This document shows positions 33,414-42,877 of a DNA stretch of 58,494 nt, one piece after another. How positions within the stretch are numbered: the first letter of the stretch is position 1; every line of letters begins with the position of its first letter. Origin of the DNA: an uncultured Clostridium sp. (GTDB lineage: Bacteria; Bacillota; Clostridia; Oscillospirales; Butyricicoccaceae). The DNA is taken from contig CANEGK010000009.1 of assembly GCA_947427035.1 (NCBI GenBank), positions 1-58,494 of the forward strand, read 5' to 3'. The translations under genes were made by a program, and so were the position numbers. A model generated the notes under the pieces. The model had not been told where the DNA came from and ran no database searches. It worked only from the letters and a program-made list of their open reading frames with translations.

Positions 33414-33644
33414 ATGACCTCTCTGCAAACGACTTTGCTTTATATTCTCAATTATCTGCCGCCCATTCTGGTGGGCGTTTACGTTTTTCGCAAAATGAAG
33501 GTGCGCTACCAGCGCCCGCTGCACAGCGGTATCGATCCGCGTGTATACGTCATCACGCTGTTTTCGGCCGCGCTTACCCTGCTGGTGCTGACGCTGCTTA
33601 TTTATTACCTTGTATCCGTCTTTTTCTCCGGATACGCCGGTTAG
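33414..33644 (+). CDS. Two-helix small membrane protein
   Basis: A 76-residue protein with helices at about 6-25 and 46-70 joined by a basic loop (RKMKVRYQRPLHSG). GGAAGGAAG precedes the ATG. It is in an operon with ywlG, 10 bp downstream of its stop. Function unknown. Confidence 0.7.
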   Translation: MTSLQTTLLYILNYLPPILVGVYVFRKMKVRYQRPLHSGIDPRVYVITLFSAALTLLVLTLLIYYLVSVFFSGYAG

Positions 33645-33654
33645 GAGGATTCCC

Positions 33655-34206
33655 ATGCTGAACGAAATTCGCACGCAAACCCGCGCCGTTGTCGGCGCAC
33701 TGCTCGAAGTCGCCCGCCTGCGCGAGGGGGATATTCTGGTCGTCGGCTGCTCGTCGAGCGAGGTGCTGGGCAAAAAAATCGGCTCGGCCTCGTCGCCCGA
33801 AGCCGCTGCCGCCATCTTTGAAGAAATCTATGCCGCCGCGCGCGAGCACGGCCTGTACCTGGCCGCCCAGTGTTGCGAGCATCTCAACCGCGCCCTGATT
33901 CTGGAGGCCGAGGCCGCCGCGCGCTACCGCCTTGCGCCAGTCAACGTCGTGCCGCAGCCCAAAGCGGGCGGTTCCTTTGCCACCGCCGCCTATGCCGCTT
34001 TTGCAAACCCTGTCGCCGTCGAGCACATTGCGGCGCAGGCCGGCATCGATATCGGCGACACACTGATCGGTATGCATTTGCAGCCGGTCGCCGTGCCGGT
34101 GCGCACGCCGGTGCAGCAGATTGGCGAAGCCCATGTCGTCTGCGCCCGCACCCGTCCCAAGTTTATCGGCGGCGTACGCGCCCATTATGACGAGTCCAAA
34201 CTGTAA
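33655..34206 (+). CDS. ywlG: UPF0340 / TIGR01440 family protein, YwlG-like
   Basis: A 183-residue protein matching YwlG: VVGALLEVARLREGDILVVGCSSSEV near the start, then LAAQCCEHLNRALI and PVAVEHIAAQAGIDIGDTLIGMHL. Family function is unknown, though the fold is related to CoA- or nucleotide-binding alpha/beta proteins. ATG at 33655 is preceded by TAGGAGG. It is the second gene of a two-gene operon ending in a strong terminator. Confidence 0.9.
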   Translation: MLNEIRTQTRAVVGALLEVARLREGDILVVGCSSSEVLGKKIGSASSPEAAAAIFEEIYAAAREHGLYLAAQCCEHLNRALILEAEAAARYRLAPVNVVPQPKAGGSFATAAYAAFANPVAVEHIAAQAGIDIGDTLIGMHLQPVAVPVRTPVQQIGEAHVVCARTRPKFIGGVRAHYDESKL

Positions 34207-34273
34207 TATTTTTTGTTTTTAATCCTACTTGTTAAAAGCACCTCAAAAAATTACGCCCGATGAAAAATAAAAG

Positions 34274-34309
34274 AGCAAGGCAGACCATCTGGTTCGCCTT
34301 GCTTTTTTT
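34274..34309. terminator. Bidirectional terminator between ywlG and hydrolase genes
   Basis: An 8-bp AGCAAGGC/GCCTTGCT stem extended by inner pairing, followed by seven T on the plus strand and a T-rich run on the minus strand. Confidence 0.85.
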
Positions 34310-34375
34310 GTACTCCGCACTTTCTATACTATTTTCTTCGAAAATGTCTGCAAGACAGGGCGAGCCGCCTGACTT

Positions 34376-35458
34376 TTATTCGTTCAAATGTTCATCATAA
34401 AACCCGACAAAGGTCTCAAACAACTCTGAATCCAGCGCGTCACACCATTGTGCCCGGTCAAGATTTTTGCGTATATACTCGGCTTTGTCCGTTGAAAAGC
34501 GTTCCTCGCATTCAGCGGCGTTGTAATCGTAGTCCAGCGTTCCCAGCCACTTGTCAAATTCCGCATCAAACGCATTACTATAGGTTTCATCGTTAAAATA
34601 GCTGTGTCCTTTATCCTCAAAAAGAACGAAACGGAATCGTGGGTCGTCTTTATACTTTTCGTAATAAATATTGTAGCCGTATTCGACAGGCACGACGGTA
34701 TCATCTGCGCTGTGCGTTATCATCACGGCGGCTTCGCTCTTTGAAAAGCCCTCCATCGCGGTGTTGGAAGCATAGCCGCCATATTTTATCCATTCGTGCA
34801 GTTTTACAAACGGCAGCACAAGATAGACGCCGGCTCCCGCCTGCTCTTTCCCCACCGCTTCAACCATACCCGCCGAAGAATTAAAGCCCGAACACGCTAT
34901 CACCGCTTTGACTTCGGGGTGATATGTAAGTACGCTGCACACGCTGTAGCCGCCCCAACTATGCCCGAACAATACGATCGGCAGATCGGGGAAATTCCCG
35001 CTTTCTTCCACAAATGTGATTGCATAGTCAAGGTCTATAACGCCCTGCGGAAGTCCCCCAACGCTCTCCCCTTCGCTTTCATCATTGCCTGTGGCGTCAT
35101 AAGCAAACACGCAGTAGCCATGATGTGCAAAATAGTTCGCGCTGCTCATATAGGAATTATGTCCGCCGCCGCCGAACCCATGGGCCATTACGACGATGCC
35201 ATGCGGATTTTCCCCCGCAGTATACAGATATCCCGCCAGCTTCTGGCCCCGGTTGGAAACAAACTCATATTTCGTGCGCTGTAATCCGTCAAAATCATCA
35301 ACATACCACATCATCGGCTCATAGCTTTCAAAGCGCTGGTTAAAATTTTCGTTATAGATCGCCACGGACAGGAACCAATCGCCGGCAATGATCAGCGCCG
35401 CCGCGATGCACAGTGCGATAATAAGAACCTTTTTCTTCTTGGATTTTATTCTTTTCAT
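34376..35458 (-). CDS. Membrane-anchored alpha/beta hydrolase
   Basis: A 360-residue protein with a basic N-terminus and signal-anchor helix (about 10-33), then an alpha/beta hydrolase domain. The oxyanion segment is MAHGFGGGG, the nucleophile elbow GHSWGG (Ser about 167), with Asp about 252 and His about 285 (KGHSYF) completing the triad. The substrate is unknown; esterase or peptidase activity on the outer face of the membrane is plausible. ATG at 35458 is more likely than a TTG one codon upstream. Base and codon use are visibly lower in GC than both neighbours, suggesting recent acquisition. Confidence 0.85.
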   Translation of the reverse strand: MKRIKSKKKKVLIIALCIAAALIIAGDWFLSVAIYNENFNQRFESYEPMMWYVDDFDGLQRTKYEFVSNRGQKLAGYLYTAGENPHGIVVMAHGFGGGGHNSYMSSANYFAHHGYCVFAYDATGNDESEGESVGGLPQGVIDLDYAITFVEESGNFPDLPIVLFGHSWGGYSVCSVLTYHPEVKAVIACSGFNSSAGMVEAVGKEQAGAGVYLVLPFVKLHEWIKYGGYASNTAMEGFSKSEAAVMITHSADDTVVPVEYGYNIYYEKYKDDPRFRFVLFEDKGHSYFNDETYSNAFDAEFDKWLGTLDYDYNAAECEERFSTDKAEYIRKNLDRAQWCDALDSELFETFVGFYDEHLNE

Positions 35459-35495
35459 CAAAAATCAGCTTCTCAACGGGTGTCTATTTCTTTAC

Positions 35496-35521
35496 GGGAG
35501 CGGCCCCAAAAGGCCGCTCCC
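35496..35521. terminator. Hairpin after dipeptidase gene
   Basis: A 10-bp GC-rich stem (GGGAGCGGCC/GGCCGCTCCC) between the dipeptidase and hydrolase genes; only a weak T-run follows, so it may attenuate rather than stop transcription. Confidence 0.65.
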
Positions 35522-35535
35522 CTGTCTTTTGCCGG

Positions 35536-36936
35536 TCAGCCGCACATACCGACAATCACACGGGCGAACATTCTGGCGCTTTCGACCAGATCTTCTACCA
35601 CAGCGAACTCGTCGGGGCCGTGCATATGGTTGTCAACGCCCTGTTTGCCGCAGCCAAAGGCCACGCCGCCTTCGATGTTGTGTACATAGGTGCCGCCGCC
35701 CATCGAATAGCAATAGCCCTTTTCGCCGGTCACCTCTTCATACACATTGAGCAGTGTGCGCACCAGCGGCGATTCCGCCGGGGTGTGGTGGGGGGCGCGC
35801 ATGGCGGTCGACGGCAGCGTCAGGCCGCGTTCGCCCAAACGGCGCTGCAACACGCGCGACATATTCTCTTCATTGGCGCAGACCGGCACGCGGCTGTCAA
35901 TGACGCCGCGCAGGCCGTCAAGCCCGTACTCAAAAATACCGATGTTGAGGGTCAGCGCGCCCGAAACCTCGTCGCTCTGGGCGACGCCGGCCGCCTGGCC
36001 CGCGCCGTCTCTGTGCGGGAAGATTTCGGCGACGGCCTTGAGCCGTTCCAGCCCTTCGCACGGGGCCAGCGGCAGCGCGCACAGCATTTCGACAAGCGCC
36101 AGCGCGGCGTTATTGCCCTTTTCAGGCATGGAAGCATGCGCCCCCACGCCCAAAACATCGATTTTGACGCCCTGATCGCTTTCCGTCACGGTAAACTGCG
36201 CGCCGGTCTTTTCGGCAAAGCGGGCGCAGACCTTTTCCACTTCAGCGGCCGCCAGCCCTTCGACAAGCGCTTCGGCGTCGCGCGGGACGACGTTGGACGT
36301 GTGGCCGCCCCGGGCATACACAATGCGCGGCAGCGCGGCGCTCTCGGCCCATTTTGCCGTAAACTCGCCGCCAAAGCTGCCCTTTTCCACATTGCAGACC
36401 GGATAGTTGGCGTCGGGCGAAAAGCTGTGTTTGGGCGCCTTTTCGCGCGCAAAGTAGTACTTGAGATCGGACGATCCGCATTCCTCGTCGGTGCCGACCA
36501 GCAGCCGGACATTGCGGCCCAGTTCGACGCCCAGCTCGCGCAGGGCGCGCATGGCGTACAGCGCCGCGACAGCCGGGCCCTTGTCGTCGGCCGAGCCGCG
36601 GGCGTACAGCTTGCCATCGACCACTTTGGGCTCGTACGGCCCGGTGACCGACCAGCCGGTTCCTTCGGGCACCACGTCCAGGTGCGCCAGAATCAAAAGC
36701 TCGGTCTCCTTGTCGTTGTAGTCGACAGTGCCCACATAATTTTCATAATTGCGGGTGGAAAAGCCCATGTCTTCCGCCATGCGCAGCGCCTCTTCCAGCG
36801 CTTTGGCCGGGCCTTCGCCGTACGGCAGCCCCTCGCTGCTTTCGCCGCGCACGCTGCGGATGCGGCACAGACGCATGATATCCTGCACCAGCTCTTCGCG
36901 GTGCTCTTCAAACCATTGATCGATCTTTCGCTGCAT
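35536..36936 (-). CDS. M20 family dipeptidase, Sapep/PepV-type
   Basis: The 466-residue product is a zinc- or manganese-dependent M20 dipeptidase: first metal His in LAHLDVVPEG, bridging Asp in RGSADDKGP, catalytic Glu pair in GTDEECGSSD, and the last His near DNHMHGPDEF. A lid domain is inserted at about 185-370. It cleaves dipeptides in the cytoplasm to supply amino acids. AAAGGAG precedes the ATG. The XRE regulator gene is divergent and 164 bp away. Confidence 0.95.
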   Translation of the reverse strand: MQRKIDQWFEEHREELVQDIMRLCRIRSVRGESSEGLPYGEGPAKALEEALRMAEDMGFSTRNYENYVGTVDYNDKETELLILAHLDVVPEGTGWSVTGPYEPKVVDGKLYARGSADDKGPAVAALYAMRALRELGVELGRNVRLLVGTDEECGSSDLKYYFAREKAPKHSFSPDANYPVCNVEKGSFGGEFTAKWAESAALPRIVYARGGHTSNVVPRDAEALVEGLAAAEVEKVCARFAEKTGAQFTVTESDQGVKIDVLGVGAHASMPEKGNNAALALVEMLCALPLAPCEGLERLKAVAEIFPHRDGAGQAAGVAQSDEVSGALTLNIGIFEYGLDGLRGVIDSRVPVCANEENMSRVLQRRLGERGLTLPSTAMRAPHHTPAESPLVRTLLNVYEEVTGEKGYCYSMGGGTYVHNIEGGVAFGCGKQGVDNHMHGPDEFAVVEDLVESARMFARVIVGMCG

Positions 36937-37035
36937 ATCCTGATTCTCCTTTATTTTTTATGAAAACACCGCTTTCCGTGCCGCCCGGCCGGACTCTACT
37001 GTTGGTTTACCCGGCCGGATTCCCCGGAAACGCGA

Positions 37036-37064
37036 TTGCCAAGCTGTCAAAATCGTTTTACAAT
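37036..37064 (+). promoter_or_regulatory. Promoter of membrane-anchored XRE regulator
   Basis: TTGCCA (37036-37041), a 17-bp spacer and TACAAT (37059-37064), 36 bp before the start codon. Confidence 0.75.
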
Positions 37065-37100
37065 AAAAGCTGCCGCAATACCAGATACGGAGGGAACCCC

Positions 37101-37928
37101 ATGGATCTTGAAAAAACAGGCCGGCTGATCGCCGAGCTCCGCAAAACCCGGCAGATGACGCAAAAGGAGCTGGCCGCCCGGCTGCACGTCACCGACAAAG
37201 CGGTTTCCAAATGGGAGCGCGGGCTGAGCTACCCCGACGTGTCGCTGCTTTTGTCGCTTGCCGACATTCTCGGCGTCACCCCCGGCGAGCTTCTGCGCGG
37301 CGAGGCCAACTCTCCCGGCGGCGCAGATACCGACGCCGGCGTTCATAACGCCCTGATCTACGCGGACAGCGCCGCCAAACGCCGCTCGCGCTCCTTGCAG
37401 GCCATCTTTGCCGCCGCCTTTTCCCTGCTGCTGTTGATCGGCATTGTCGTCTGCATCATCTGCGATATGGCCCTTTCCGGCAGTCTGACCTGGTCGCTTT
37501 TTCCCATCAGTTCCATCATTTTCGCCTGGTTCGTCCTCTTCCCCGTCGTCCGGCGGGGCGCAAACGGCGTGACCGCTGCTCTTGTGTGGCTGAGCGCTCT
37601 GATCCTGCCGTTTCTGTACACCCTGTCGCGTCTTCTCCCAGGCCAGCCGCTGGTTTTTCCCATCGGCGCGCGCATGGCGCTGATCGCCCTGCCTTTTTTA
37701 TGGGCCTTTTTTGCGCTCTTTAAACGGCTGCGCGGGCGCAGGCATCTGGCCGCCGCCCTGACGGCGCTACTCGTCATTCCCCTCAGCCTTCTCGTCAACC
37801 TCTGTCTGTCAAGCATGATCGGCGAGCCGTTTTTCGACGGCTGGGATTTTCTGACCTGCCTTTCCGCCGCGGCGACGGCGTGGGCCTTCTTCTCGCTCGA
37901 CCGCACGGCGAGCCGGCGGCAGAATTGA
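37101..37928 (+). CDS. XRE-family regulator with polytopic membrane domain
   Basis: A 275-residue protein. Residues 1-65 are a Cro/CI helix-turn-helix (LIAELRKTRQMTQKELAARLHVTDKAVSKWERG), and after a linker there are about six hydrophobic segments (from about 97 to 262). GGAGGGAAC lies before the ATG at 37101. The architecture places the DNA-binding domain on the cytoplasmic face of the membrane. The signal is unknown. It is one of two membrane-tethered regulators in this window, the other being MerR-RDD at 11940. It is convergent with the radical SAM gene, with only 4 bp between stops. Confidence 0.88.
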   Translation: MDLEKTGRLIAELRKTRQMTQKELAARLHVTDKAVSKWERGLSYPDVSLLLSLADILGVTPGELLRGEANSPGGADTDAGVHNALIYADSAAKRRSRSLQAIFAAAFSLLLLIGIVVCIICDMALSGSLTWSLFPISSIIFAWFVLFPVVRRGANGVTAALVWLSALILPFLYTLSRLLPGQPLVFPIGARMALIALPFLWAFFALFKRLRGRRHLAAALTALLVIPLSLLVNLCLSSMIGEPFFDGWDFLTCLSAAATAWAFFSLDRTASRRQN

Positions 37929-37932
37929 AGCG

Positions 37933-38829
37933 TCAGGCTTCCACGCCCGTCAAATCAAAGGGCGGCGTGTATGCCTCATCGGCCGACGAGCGCTCCTGCC
38001 AGTAGCCGTCCAGCCCCAGCTCCTGCACGCGCTCCAGCACCTTCCGGTATTCAAAGGTAGTGATTCGCCGCCCAAGCTCGGGGAAATCGCCGCGCACAAA
38101 AGACGGCGTGTACTGGCTCATCAGGCTCAGCCTGATTTGACCGGCCGGAAAAGCGCCGGCCAGCCATTCCGCTACGGCTATGGAATCGCGCCAAGCGCCG
38201 GGCAGCACCAGATGGCGCACCAGCGTCCCCTTTTCCATAACGCCGTCCGATGTAAAACAGGGCGCACCGGTCTGGCGCACCATCTCGCGCAGCGCTTCAC
38301 TCGCCCGCTCAAAATAATCGGGCGCCTGGGAATACCGCGCCGACAGCGCGGCGCTTTTGTATTTCAAATCGGGCAGATAGACGTCGACAAGTCCGTCGAG
38401 CGCGCGCAGCGTCTCCGCCTTTTCATACCCGCCTGTGTTGTAAACAACGGGCACATGCAGCTGCGGCCGCACCTTTTCCAGCACCGCCGCGACATGCAGT
38501 GCGAAAGGGGTCGGGCTGATGAGCGAAAGGCTCTGCGCCCCCTGCCCCTGCAATTCCAGCAGAATTTCACCCAAACGCGTTTGTGTGATATCGCGGCCAA
38601 AACCGCCGGCGCTCAGCGCGCTGTTCTGGCAAAAACAGCAGCGCAGCGTACAGCCCGAAAAAAAGACGGCCCCCGTCCCGCGCTCGCCGCTGATACACGG
38701 CTCTTCCCACAAATGCAGCGCGGCGCGGGCGACGCGGAGCTGCTCTCCCATTCCGCAAAACCCTGTTTCCCGCGCGCGGTCGACGCCGCATTCCCGCGGG
38801 CACAGGGTACAGCCTTGCCCTGTTTTCAA
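37933..38829 (-). CDS. PflX-like radical SAM protein
   Basis: The 298-residue product has a radical SAM cluster motif CxxxCxxC (Cys60, Cys64, Cys67 in SGCTLRCCFCQN) and an N-terminal Cys set (Cys7, Cys10, Cys14, Cys25) that could bind a second metal centre. It resembles the PflX branch of pyruvate formate-lyase activase relatives, whose targets are unknown. TTG is the start, with GAGGG about 6 bp upstream. No glycyl-radical enzyme gene is adjacent, but a free-standing NrdD-tail-like gene is at 52983. Confidence 0.88.
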   Translation of the reverse strand: MKTGQGCTLCPRECGVDRARETGFCGMGEQLRVARAALHLWEEPCISGERGTGAVFFSGCTLRCCFCQNSALSAGGFGRDITQTRLGEILLELQGQGAQSLSLISPTPFALHVAAVLEKVRPQLHVPVVYNTGGYEKAETLRALDGLVDVYLPDLKYKSAALSARYSQAPDYFERASEALREMVRQTGAPCFTSDGVMEKGTLVRHLVLPGAWRDSIAVAEWLAGAFPAGQIRLSLMSQYTPSFVRGDFPELGRRITTFEYRKVLERVQELGLDGYWQERSSADEAYTPPFDLTGVEA

Positions 38830-38938
38830 TCAAAGCCCTCTTTTTTAATGAATTCCTGCTTTTGTCAGAGGTATTATACCACACCTCCGCGCCAAAAACA
38901 AAGCTTTTGTCGGGCCGGCGCGCAGCGCGCTTTTTTAT

Positions 38939-38967
38939 TTGCCAAAAAAAGCGCCAGCGGGTATAAT
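38939..38967 (+). promoter_or_regulatory. Promoter of the NAD synthetase operon
   Basis: TTGCCA (38939-38944), a 17-bp spacer and TATAAT (38962-38967). A short GCGC hairpin with T6 (about 38918-38936) just upstream may insulate it. Confidence 0.85.
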
Positions 38968-39007
38968 AAAAATATCTCTGAACAGGAACATGGAAAGGAT
39001 TTTTCCG

Positions 39008-40918
39008 ATGGAACATGGATTTGTCCGCGTCGCCGCGCACGCGCCTGCGCTGCGTGTGGCCGACTGCGATTTCAACGCTTCTTCTGTCATTGCCGCGCTG
39101 GCCGATGCCGACGAACGCGGCGTATCCCTGCTGGCGCTGCCCGAGCTTTGCCTGACCGGCTACACCTGCGGCGATCTGTTTTTGCAGGACAGCCTGCTGC
39201 GCGGGGCCGAACGGGCGCTTCTGCGCGTTGCCGACGCCACGCGCGGCAAACGGCTTGCCGCCGTCGTCGGCGTTCCTTTGCGCCAGGGCGGCAAGCTCTA
39301 CAACTGCGCCGCCGTGCTGTGCGGCGGCCGTGTGCTGGGCGTCGTGCCCAAAAGCTGCATCCCCAATTACGGCGAGTTTTACGAGCTTCGGCACTTTTCA
39401 CCCGCGCCCGATGGGCTCTGTGAGATTGAGCTGGGCGGCGCTCCCGTTCCCTTCGGCGCCGATTTGCTCTTCTGCTGCCGCGACCTGCCCGAGCTGACCT
39501 TTGCCGTCGAAATCTGCGAGGATGTCTGGGTGCCCTGCCCGCCCTCGACGCGGCACGCCGCTGCCGGCGCAACCGTCATCGTCAACTGTTCGGCCAGCGA
39601 CGAGGCCATCGGCAAGGCAGAGTACCGCCGCCAGCTCGTTTCCGGCCAGTCGGCCCGCTGCGTCTGCGGCTATGTCTACGCCAACGCCGGCACGGGCGAA
39701 AGCACCACCGATCTGGTCTTTTCCGGCCATCATCTCATCGCAGAAAACGGCGCTCTGCTGGCCGAAAGCCCGCCTTTTTCCGGCGCCATGGCCGTTTCTG
39801 AAATCGACGTGCAGAAGCTGGCGTACGAGCGCCGGCGCATGAACACCTTTACCGCGGCGCCGGGGCGGACGCACCTAGCCGTTCCCTTTGAAATCGGGCC
39901 GCATACCGTTTCACTGTCCCGCCCTGTCCCGCGCCTGCCTTTTGTTCCGGCCGGCGACTCCGAACGCGCCGCTCGCTGCGACGCCATTTTAAACATTCAG
40001 GTGCAGGGGCTGAAGCGGCGGCTTTCGCATTCACACGCCAAAACGGCTGTTATCGGCATTTCCGGCGGACTTGACTCCTGCCTGGCGCTGCTCGTCGCCG
40101 TCCGCGCTGTCGACGCGCTCGGTCTGCCGCGGCGCGATGTCGTCGCCGTCACCATGCCCTGCTTCGGCACCACGGCGCGCACACGCAACAACGCCGAAGA
40201 GCTGTGCCGCCTGCTGGGCGTCACGCTGCGGTGCGTCGACATCACCGACTCGGTCCGGCAGCATTTCAAGGACATCGGCCATGACGAAAGTGATCACAGC
40301 GTCACCTATGAAAACGCGCAGGCGCGCCAGCGCACGCTGGTGCTCATGGACGTGGCCAACCAGACGGGCGGCCTGGTCGTCGGAACGGGCGATTTGTCCG
40401 AGCTGGCACTGGGCTGGGCGACCTACAACGGCGACCATATGTCGATGTACGGCGTCAACGCCGGCGTCCCCAAAACGCTGGTTCGGCACATTGTCGCCAC
40501 CGTCGCCAGCCAAAGCCCCGACGAGCTGCGCCGCGTGCTGCTCGACATTCTTGACACGCCGGTCAGCCCCGAGCTGCTGCCCGCCGACGGCGGGAATATC
40601 GCGCAGAAAACCGAGGATTTGGTCGGCCCCTATGAGCTGCACGACTTTTTCCTCTACCACATCATCCGCTGGGGCTTTTCCCCGGCCAAAGTGTTCTTTT
40701 TGGCGCAGGCCGCCTTTGGCGGCGACTACCCGCGCGAAACGCTGCTGCATTGGCTGCGCAATTTCTACCGCCGCTTTTTTACCCAGCAGTTCAAGCGCTC
40801 CTGCCTGCCCGACGGCCCGAAAATCGGCTCGGTGACCCTTTCGCCGCGCGGCGACTGGCGTATGCCGAGCGACGCCTGCGCCGACCTGTGGCAGCGGGAG
40901 CTGGACGCGCTGGAATAA
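39008..40918 (+). CDS. nadE: Glutamine-hydrolysing NAD+ synthase
   Basis: A 636-residue two-domain enzyme. The N-terminal nitrilase-type glutaminase (about 1-270) has Glu in [12 protein letters not shown], Lys in VPKSCIPNY and nucleophile Cys in EICEDVW. The C-terminal NAD synthetase domain has the ATP P-loop [11 protein letters not shown] and [14 protein letters not shown]. It converts deamido-NAD+ to NAD+ with glutamine-derived ammonia. ATG at 39008 has AAAGGA upstream; an ATG at 38990 is a less supported alternative. It is followed 12 bp later by exonuclease III. Confidence 0.97.
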   Translation: MEHGFVRVAAHAPALRVADCDFNASSVIAALADADERGVSLLALPELCLTGYTCGDLFLQDSLLRGAERALLRVADATRGKRLAAVVGVPLRQGGKLYNCAAVLCGGRVLGVVPKSCIPNYGEFYELRHFSPAPDGLCEIELGGAPVPFGADLLFCCRDLPELTFAVEICEDVWVPCPPSTRHAAAGATVIVNCSASDEAIGKAEYRRQLVSGQSARCVCGYVYANAGTGESTTDLVFSGHHLIAENGALLAESPPFSGAMAVSEIDVQKLAYERRRMNTFTAAPGRTHLAVPFEIGPHTVSLSRPVPRLPFVPAGDSERAARCDAILNIQVQGLKRRLSHSHAKTAVIGISGGLDSCLALLVAVRAVDALGLPRRDVVAVTMPCFGTTARTRNNAEELCRLLGVTLRCVDITDSVRQHFKDIGHDESDHSVTYENAQARQRTLVLMDVANQTGGLVVGTGDLSELALGWATYNGDHMSMYGVNAGVPKTLVRHIVATVASQSPDELRRVLLDILDTPVSPELLPADGGNIAQKTEDLVGPYELHDFFLYHIIRWGFSPAKVFFLAQAAFGGDYPRETLLHWLRNFYRRFFTQQFKRSCLPDGPKIGSVTLSPRGDWRMPSDACADLWQRELDALE

Positions 40919-40930
40919 GGGGGATTTGCC

Positions 40931-41686
40931 GTGAAGCTTATTTCGTGGAATGTCAACGGCCTGCGGGCCTGTATACAAAAGGGCTTTTACGATTTTCTGG
41001 CAGACGCCGCTCCCGACTGTCTCTGTTTGCAGGAAACCAAAATGCAGCCCGGCCAGGCCGACGTGCAGACACCTGGCTACACGCAGCACTGGAACTCGGC
41101 CGAGCGCAAAGGCTATTCGGGCACCGCCGTTTTTACGCGGCAAGAGCCGCTTTCCGTTGTGTGCGACATGACCGACGTCCGCCACAGCGGCGAGGGGCGC
41201 GTTCTGACGCTGGAGTTCCCCGCTTTTTATCTGGTGACAGCCTACAGTCCCAACGCACAGGAAGGCCTGGCCCGCCTGCCCTACCGCATGGAGTGGGAAG
41301 ACGCGTTTCGCGACTGGGTGTGCGCGCTGGACGCCCAAAAACCGGTCGTCATCTGCGGCGACCTCAACGTCGCACATGAGGAAATCGACCTTAAAAACCC
41401 CCGCCCCAACCGCGGCAACGCCGGTTTTTCAGACGAAGAGCGCGCCAAGATGACCGAGCTTTTGGCCGCCGGCTTCACCGACTCTTTCCGCTACCTGCAC
41501 CCCGACGCGACGGGCGCCTATTCCTGGTGGAGCTACCGGTATAACGCCCGCAAAAACAACGCCGGATGGCGCATTGACTATTTTCTCGTCTCCAACCGCC
41601 TGCGCGATCGCATCCAGAACGCCGCCATCCTGAGCGACGTATACGGCAGCGACCACTGCCCCGTGCTGCTGGAGCTGGATATTTAG
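40931..41686 (+). CDS. xth: Exodeoxyribonuclease III / AP endonuclease
   Basis: The 251-residue product has exonuclease III motifs throughout: ISWNVNGLRA at the start, LQETKMQPGQ (metal-binding Glu), VICGDLNVAHEEIDL, RIDYFLVS and the terminal SDHCPV (catalytic His). It repairs abasic sites in DNA. GTG is the start codon, preceded by AAGGGGG. It is co-transcribed with nadE and ends at a strong terminator. Confidence 0.97.
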   Translation: MKLISWNVNGLRACIQKGFYDFLADAAPDCLCLQETKMQPGQADVQTPGYTQHWNSAERKGYSGTAVFTRQEPLSVVCDMTDVRHSGEGRVLTLEFPAFYLVTAYSPNAQEGLARLPYRMEWEDAFRDWVCALDAQKPVVICGDLNVAHEEIDLKNPRPNRGNAGFSDEERAKMTELLAAGFTDSFRYLHPDATGAYSWWSYRYNARKNNAGWRIDYFLVSNRLRDRIQNAAILSDVYGSDHCPVLLELDI

Positions 41687-41712
41687 GGCCGCAGCCGCAT
41701 TCTCCCGATATA

Positions 41713-41746
41713 AAAAGCGGAAGCACTTGATATGCTTCCGCTTTTT
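41713..41746. terminator. Terminator after exonuclease III gene
   Basis: A 13-bp stem (AAAAGCGGAAGCA and complement) with T6; A/T flanks on both sides also serve the convergent PLP-enzyme operon. Confidence 0.92.
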
Positions 41747-41755
41747 TCATGCTTT

Positions 41756-42865
41756 TCACTGTTTTCCCTGCGACTTCAACCCCGCGCCGCACAGCGGCAG
41801 CAGGCTGTCGCCCTGCACGTCGCCCCGGCTTTGACAGGCGAGATACGCCGCGTAGGTCGCAGCCGTCGTATGCTCGACGAAAAAGCCGCGCTCGGCCAAT
41901 GCCCGCCGCGCGGGCAGGATCTCCTCCTCGGCAATGCTGACAAACCGGTCGCCGTGCGCGCGGGCCAGCTGCAAAATGCGTTCGCCGCGCACCGGCCGGC
42001 CGATGGCGATGCCTTCGGCCAGCGTCGGCAGGGGCTTTATATCAGCAGGGGTCTTTTCCCCCGCTTCAAATGCGCGCAGAATGGGCGCGCAGCGCTCGCT
42101 CTGCACCGCCCAGACGGTGGGGCGGCGGGGCAAAAGCCCCGCTTTTTCCAGCTCGTCGAGCGCCAGATGCACACCGAGGTACAGCGTGCCGTTGCCCACC
42201 GGGACAAACAGGTTGTCAGGCAGGCGGCCAAGCTGCTCGTATACCTCGTACACATAGGTTTTCGTCCCCTGGTAGAAAAACGGATTGAACACATGGCTGG
42301 CGTAAAAGGCCGCGCCGCTTTTCGCCTTTTGCCGGCAGGCCTCGGCCGTCTCGTCGCGGGTTCCTTCAAAAACCACGACTTCGGCGCCGTAAGAGCGAAT
42401 CATGTCGATTTTGGCAGGCGAAGTGCCGCGCGGCACAAAGATTTCGCACTCCATGCCGGCGCGCGCCGCGTAGGCGGCGATGGAATTGCCGGCATTGCCG
42501 CTCGAATCCTGAAGAACCCGCTGCACGCCCAGGCTTTTGCACAGCGAAATGACCAGCGCCGCGCCGCGGTCCTTAAACGACAAGGTGGGCATGGCGTACT
42601 CAAGCTTGACCAGCGTCTGCGCGTCAAGCGGCAAAACAGGGGTCATCCCCTCGCCCATGGTGACTGCGCGCCAGCTTTCGTCGGGCAGCGGAAGAAAGGC
42701 GCGATAGCGGAAAAGCCCCCACTGCGAAGAGTCGACAAGCGCCAAATCAAAGGCAGGCGGTGCAAAATCCAGCTCAAACGCGCCGCCGCAGGCGCAGCAA
42801 TATTCCGGCGTTTTCACTGCGATCCGCCGGCCGCAGCGCGGGCAGTAAAACTGTAATTCTCCCAT
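41756..42865 (-). CDS. Threonine-synthase-like PLP enzyme with N-terminal zinc ribbon
   Basis: The 369-residue product begins with a Cys4 zinc ribbon (CPRCGRR and CCACGG), then a fold-type II PLP domain: Lys in LSFKDRGA (about residue 98), DSSGNAGNSIAAYAARAG, and an LPVGNGTLYLG-type phosphate loop. It resembles threonine synthase but is shorter and lies with catabolic peptidase genes. A dehydratase or lyase acting on an amino acid released by those enzymes fits the context; this is inference. AAAGG lies upstream of the ATG. Last gene of the operon. Confidence 0.8.
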   Translation of the reverse strand: MGELQFYCPRCGRRIAVKTPEYCCACGGAFELDFAPPAFDLALVDSSQWGLFRYRAFLPLPDESWRAVTMGEGMTPVLPLDAQTLVKLEYAMPTLSFKDRGAALVISLCKSLGVQRVLQDSSGNAGNSIAAYAARAGMECEIFVPRGTSPAKIDMIRSYGAEVVVFEGTRDETAEACRQKAKSGAAFYASHVFNPFFYQGTKTYVYEVYEQLGRLPDNLFVPVGNGTLYLGVHLALDELEKAGLLPRRPTVWAVQSERCAPILRAFEAGEKTPADIKPLPTLAEGIAIGRPVRGERILQLARAHGDRFVSIAEEEILPARRALAERGFFVEHTTAATYAAYLACQSRGDVQGDSLLPLCGAGLKSQGKQ

Positions 42866-42877
42866 CGTTGCGCGCCT

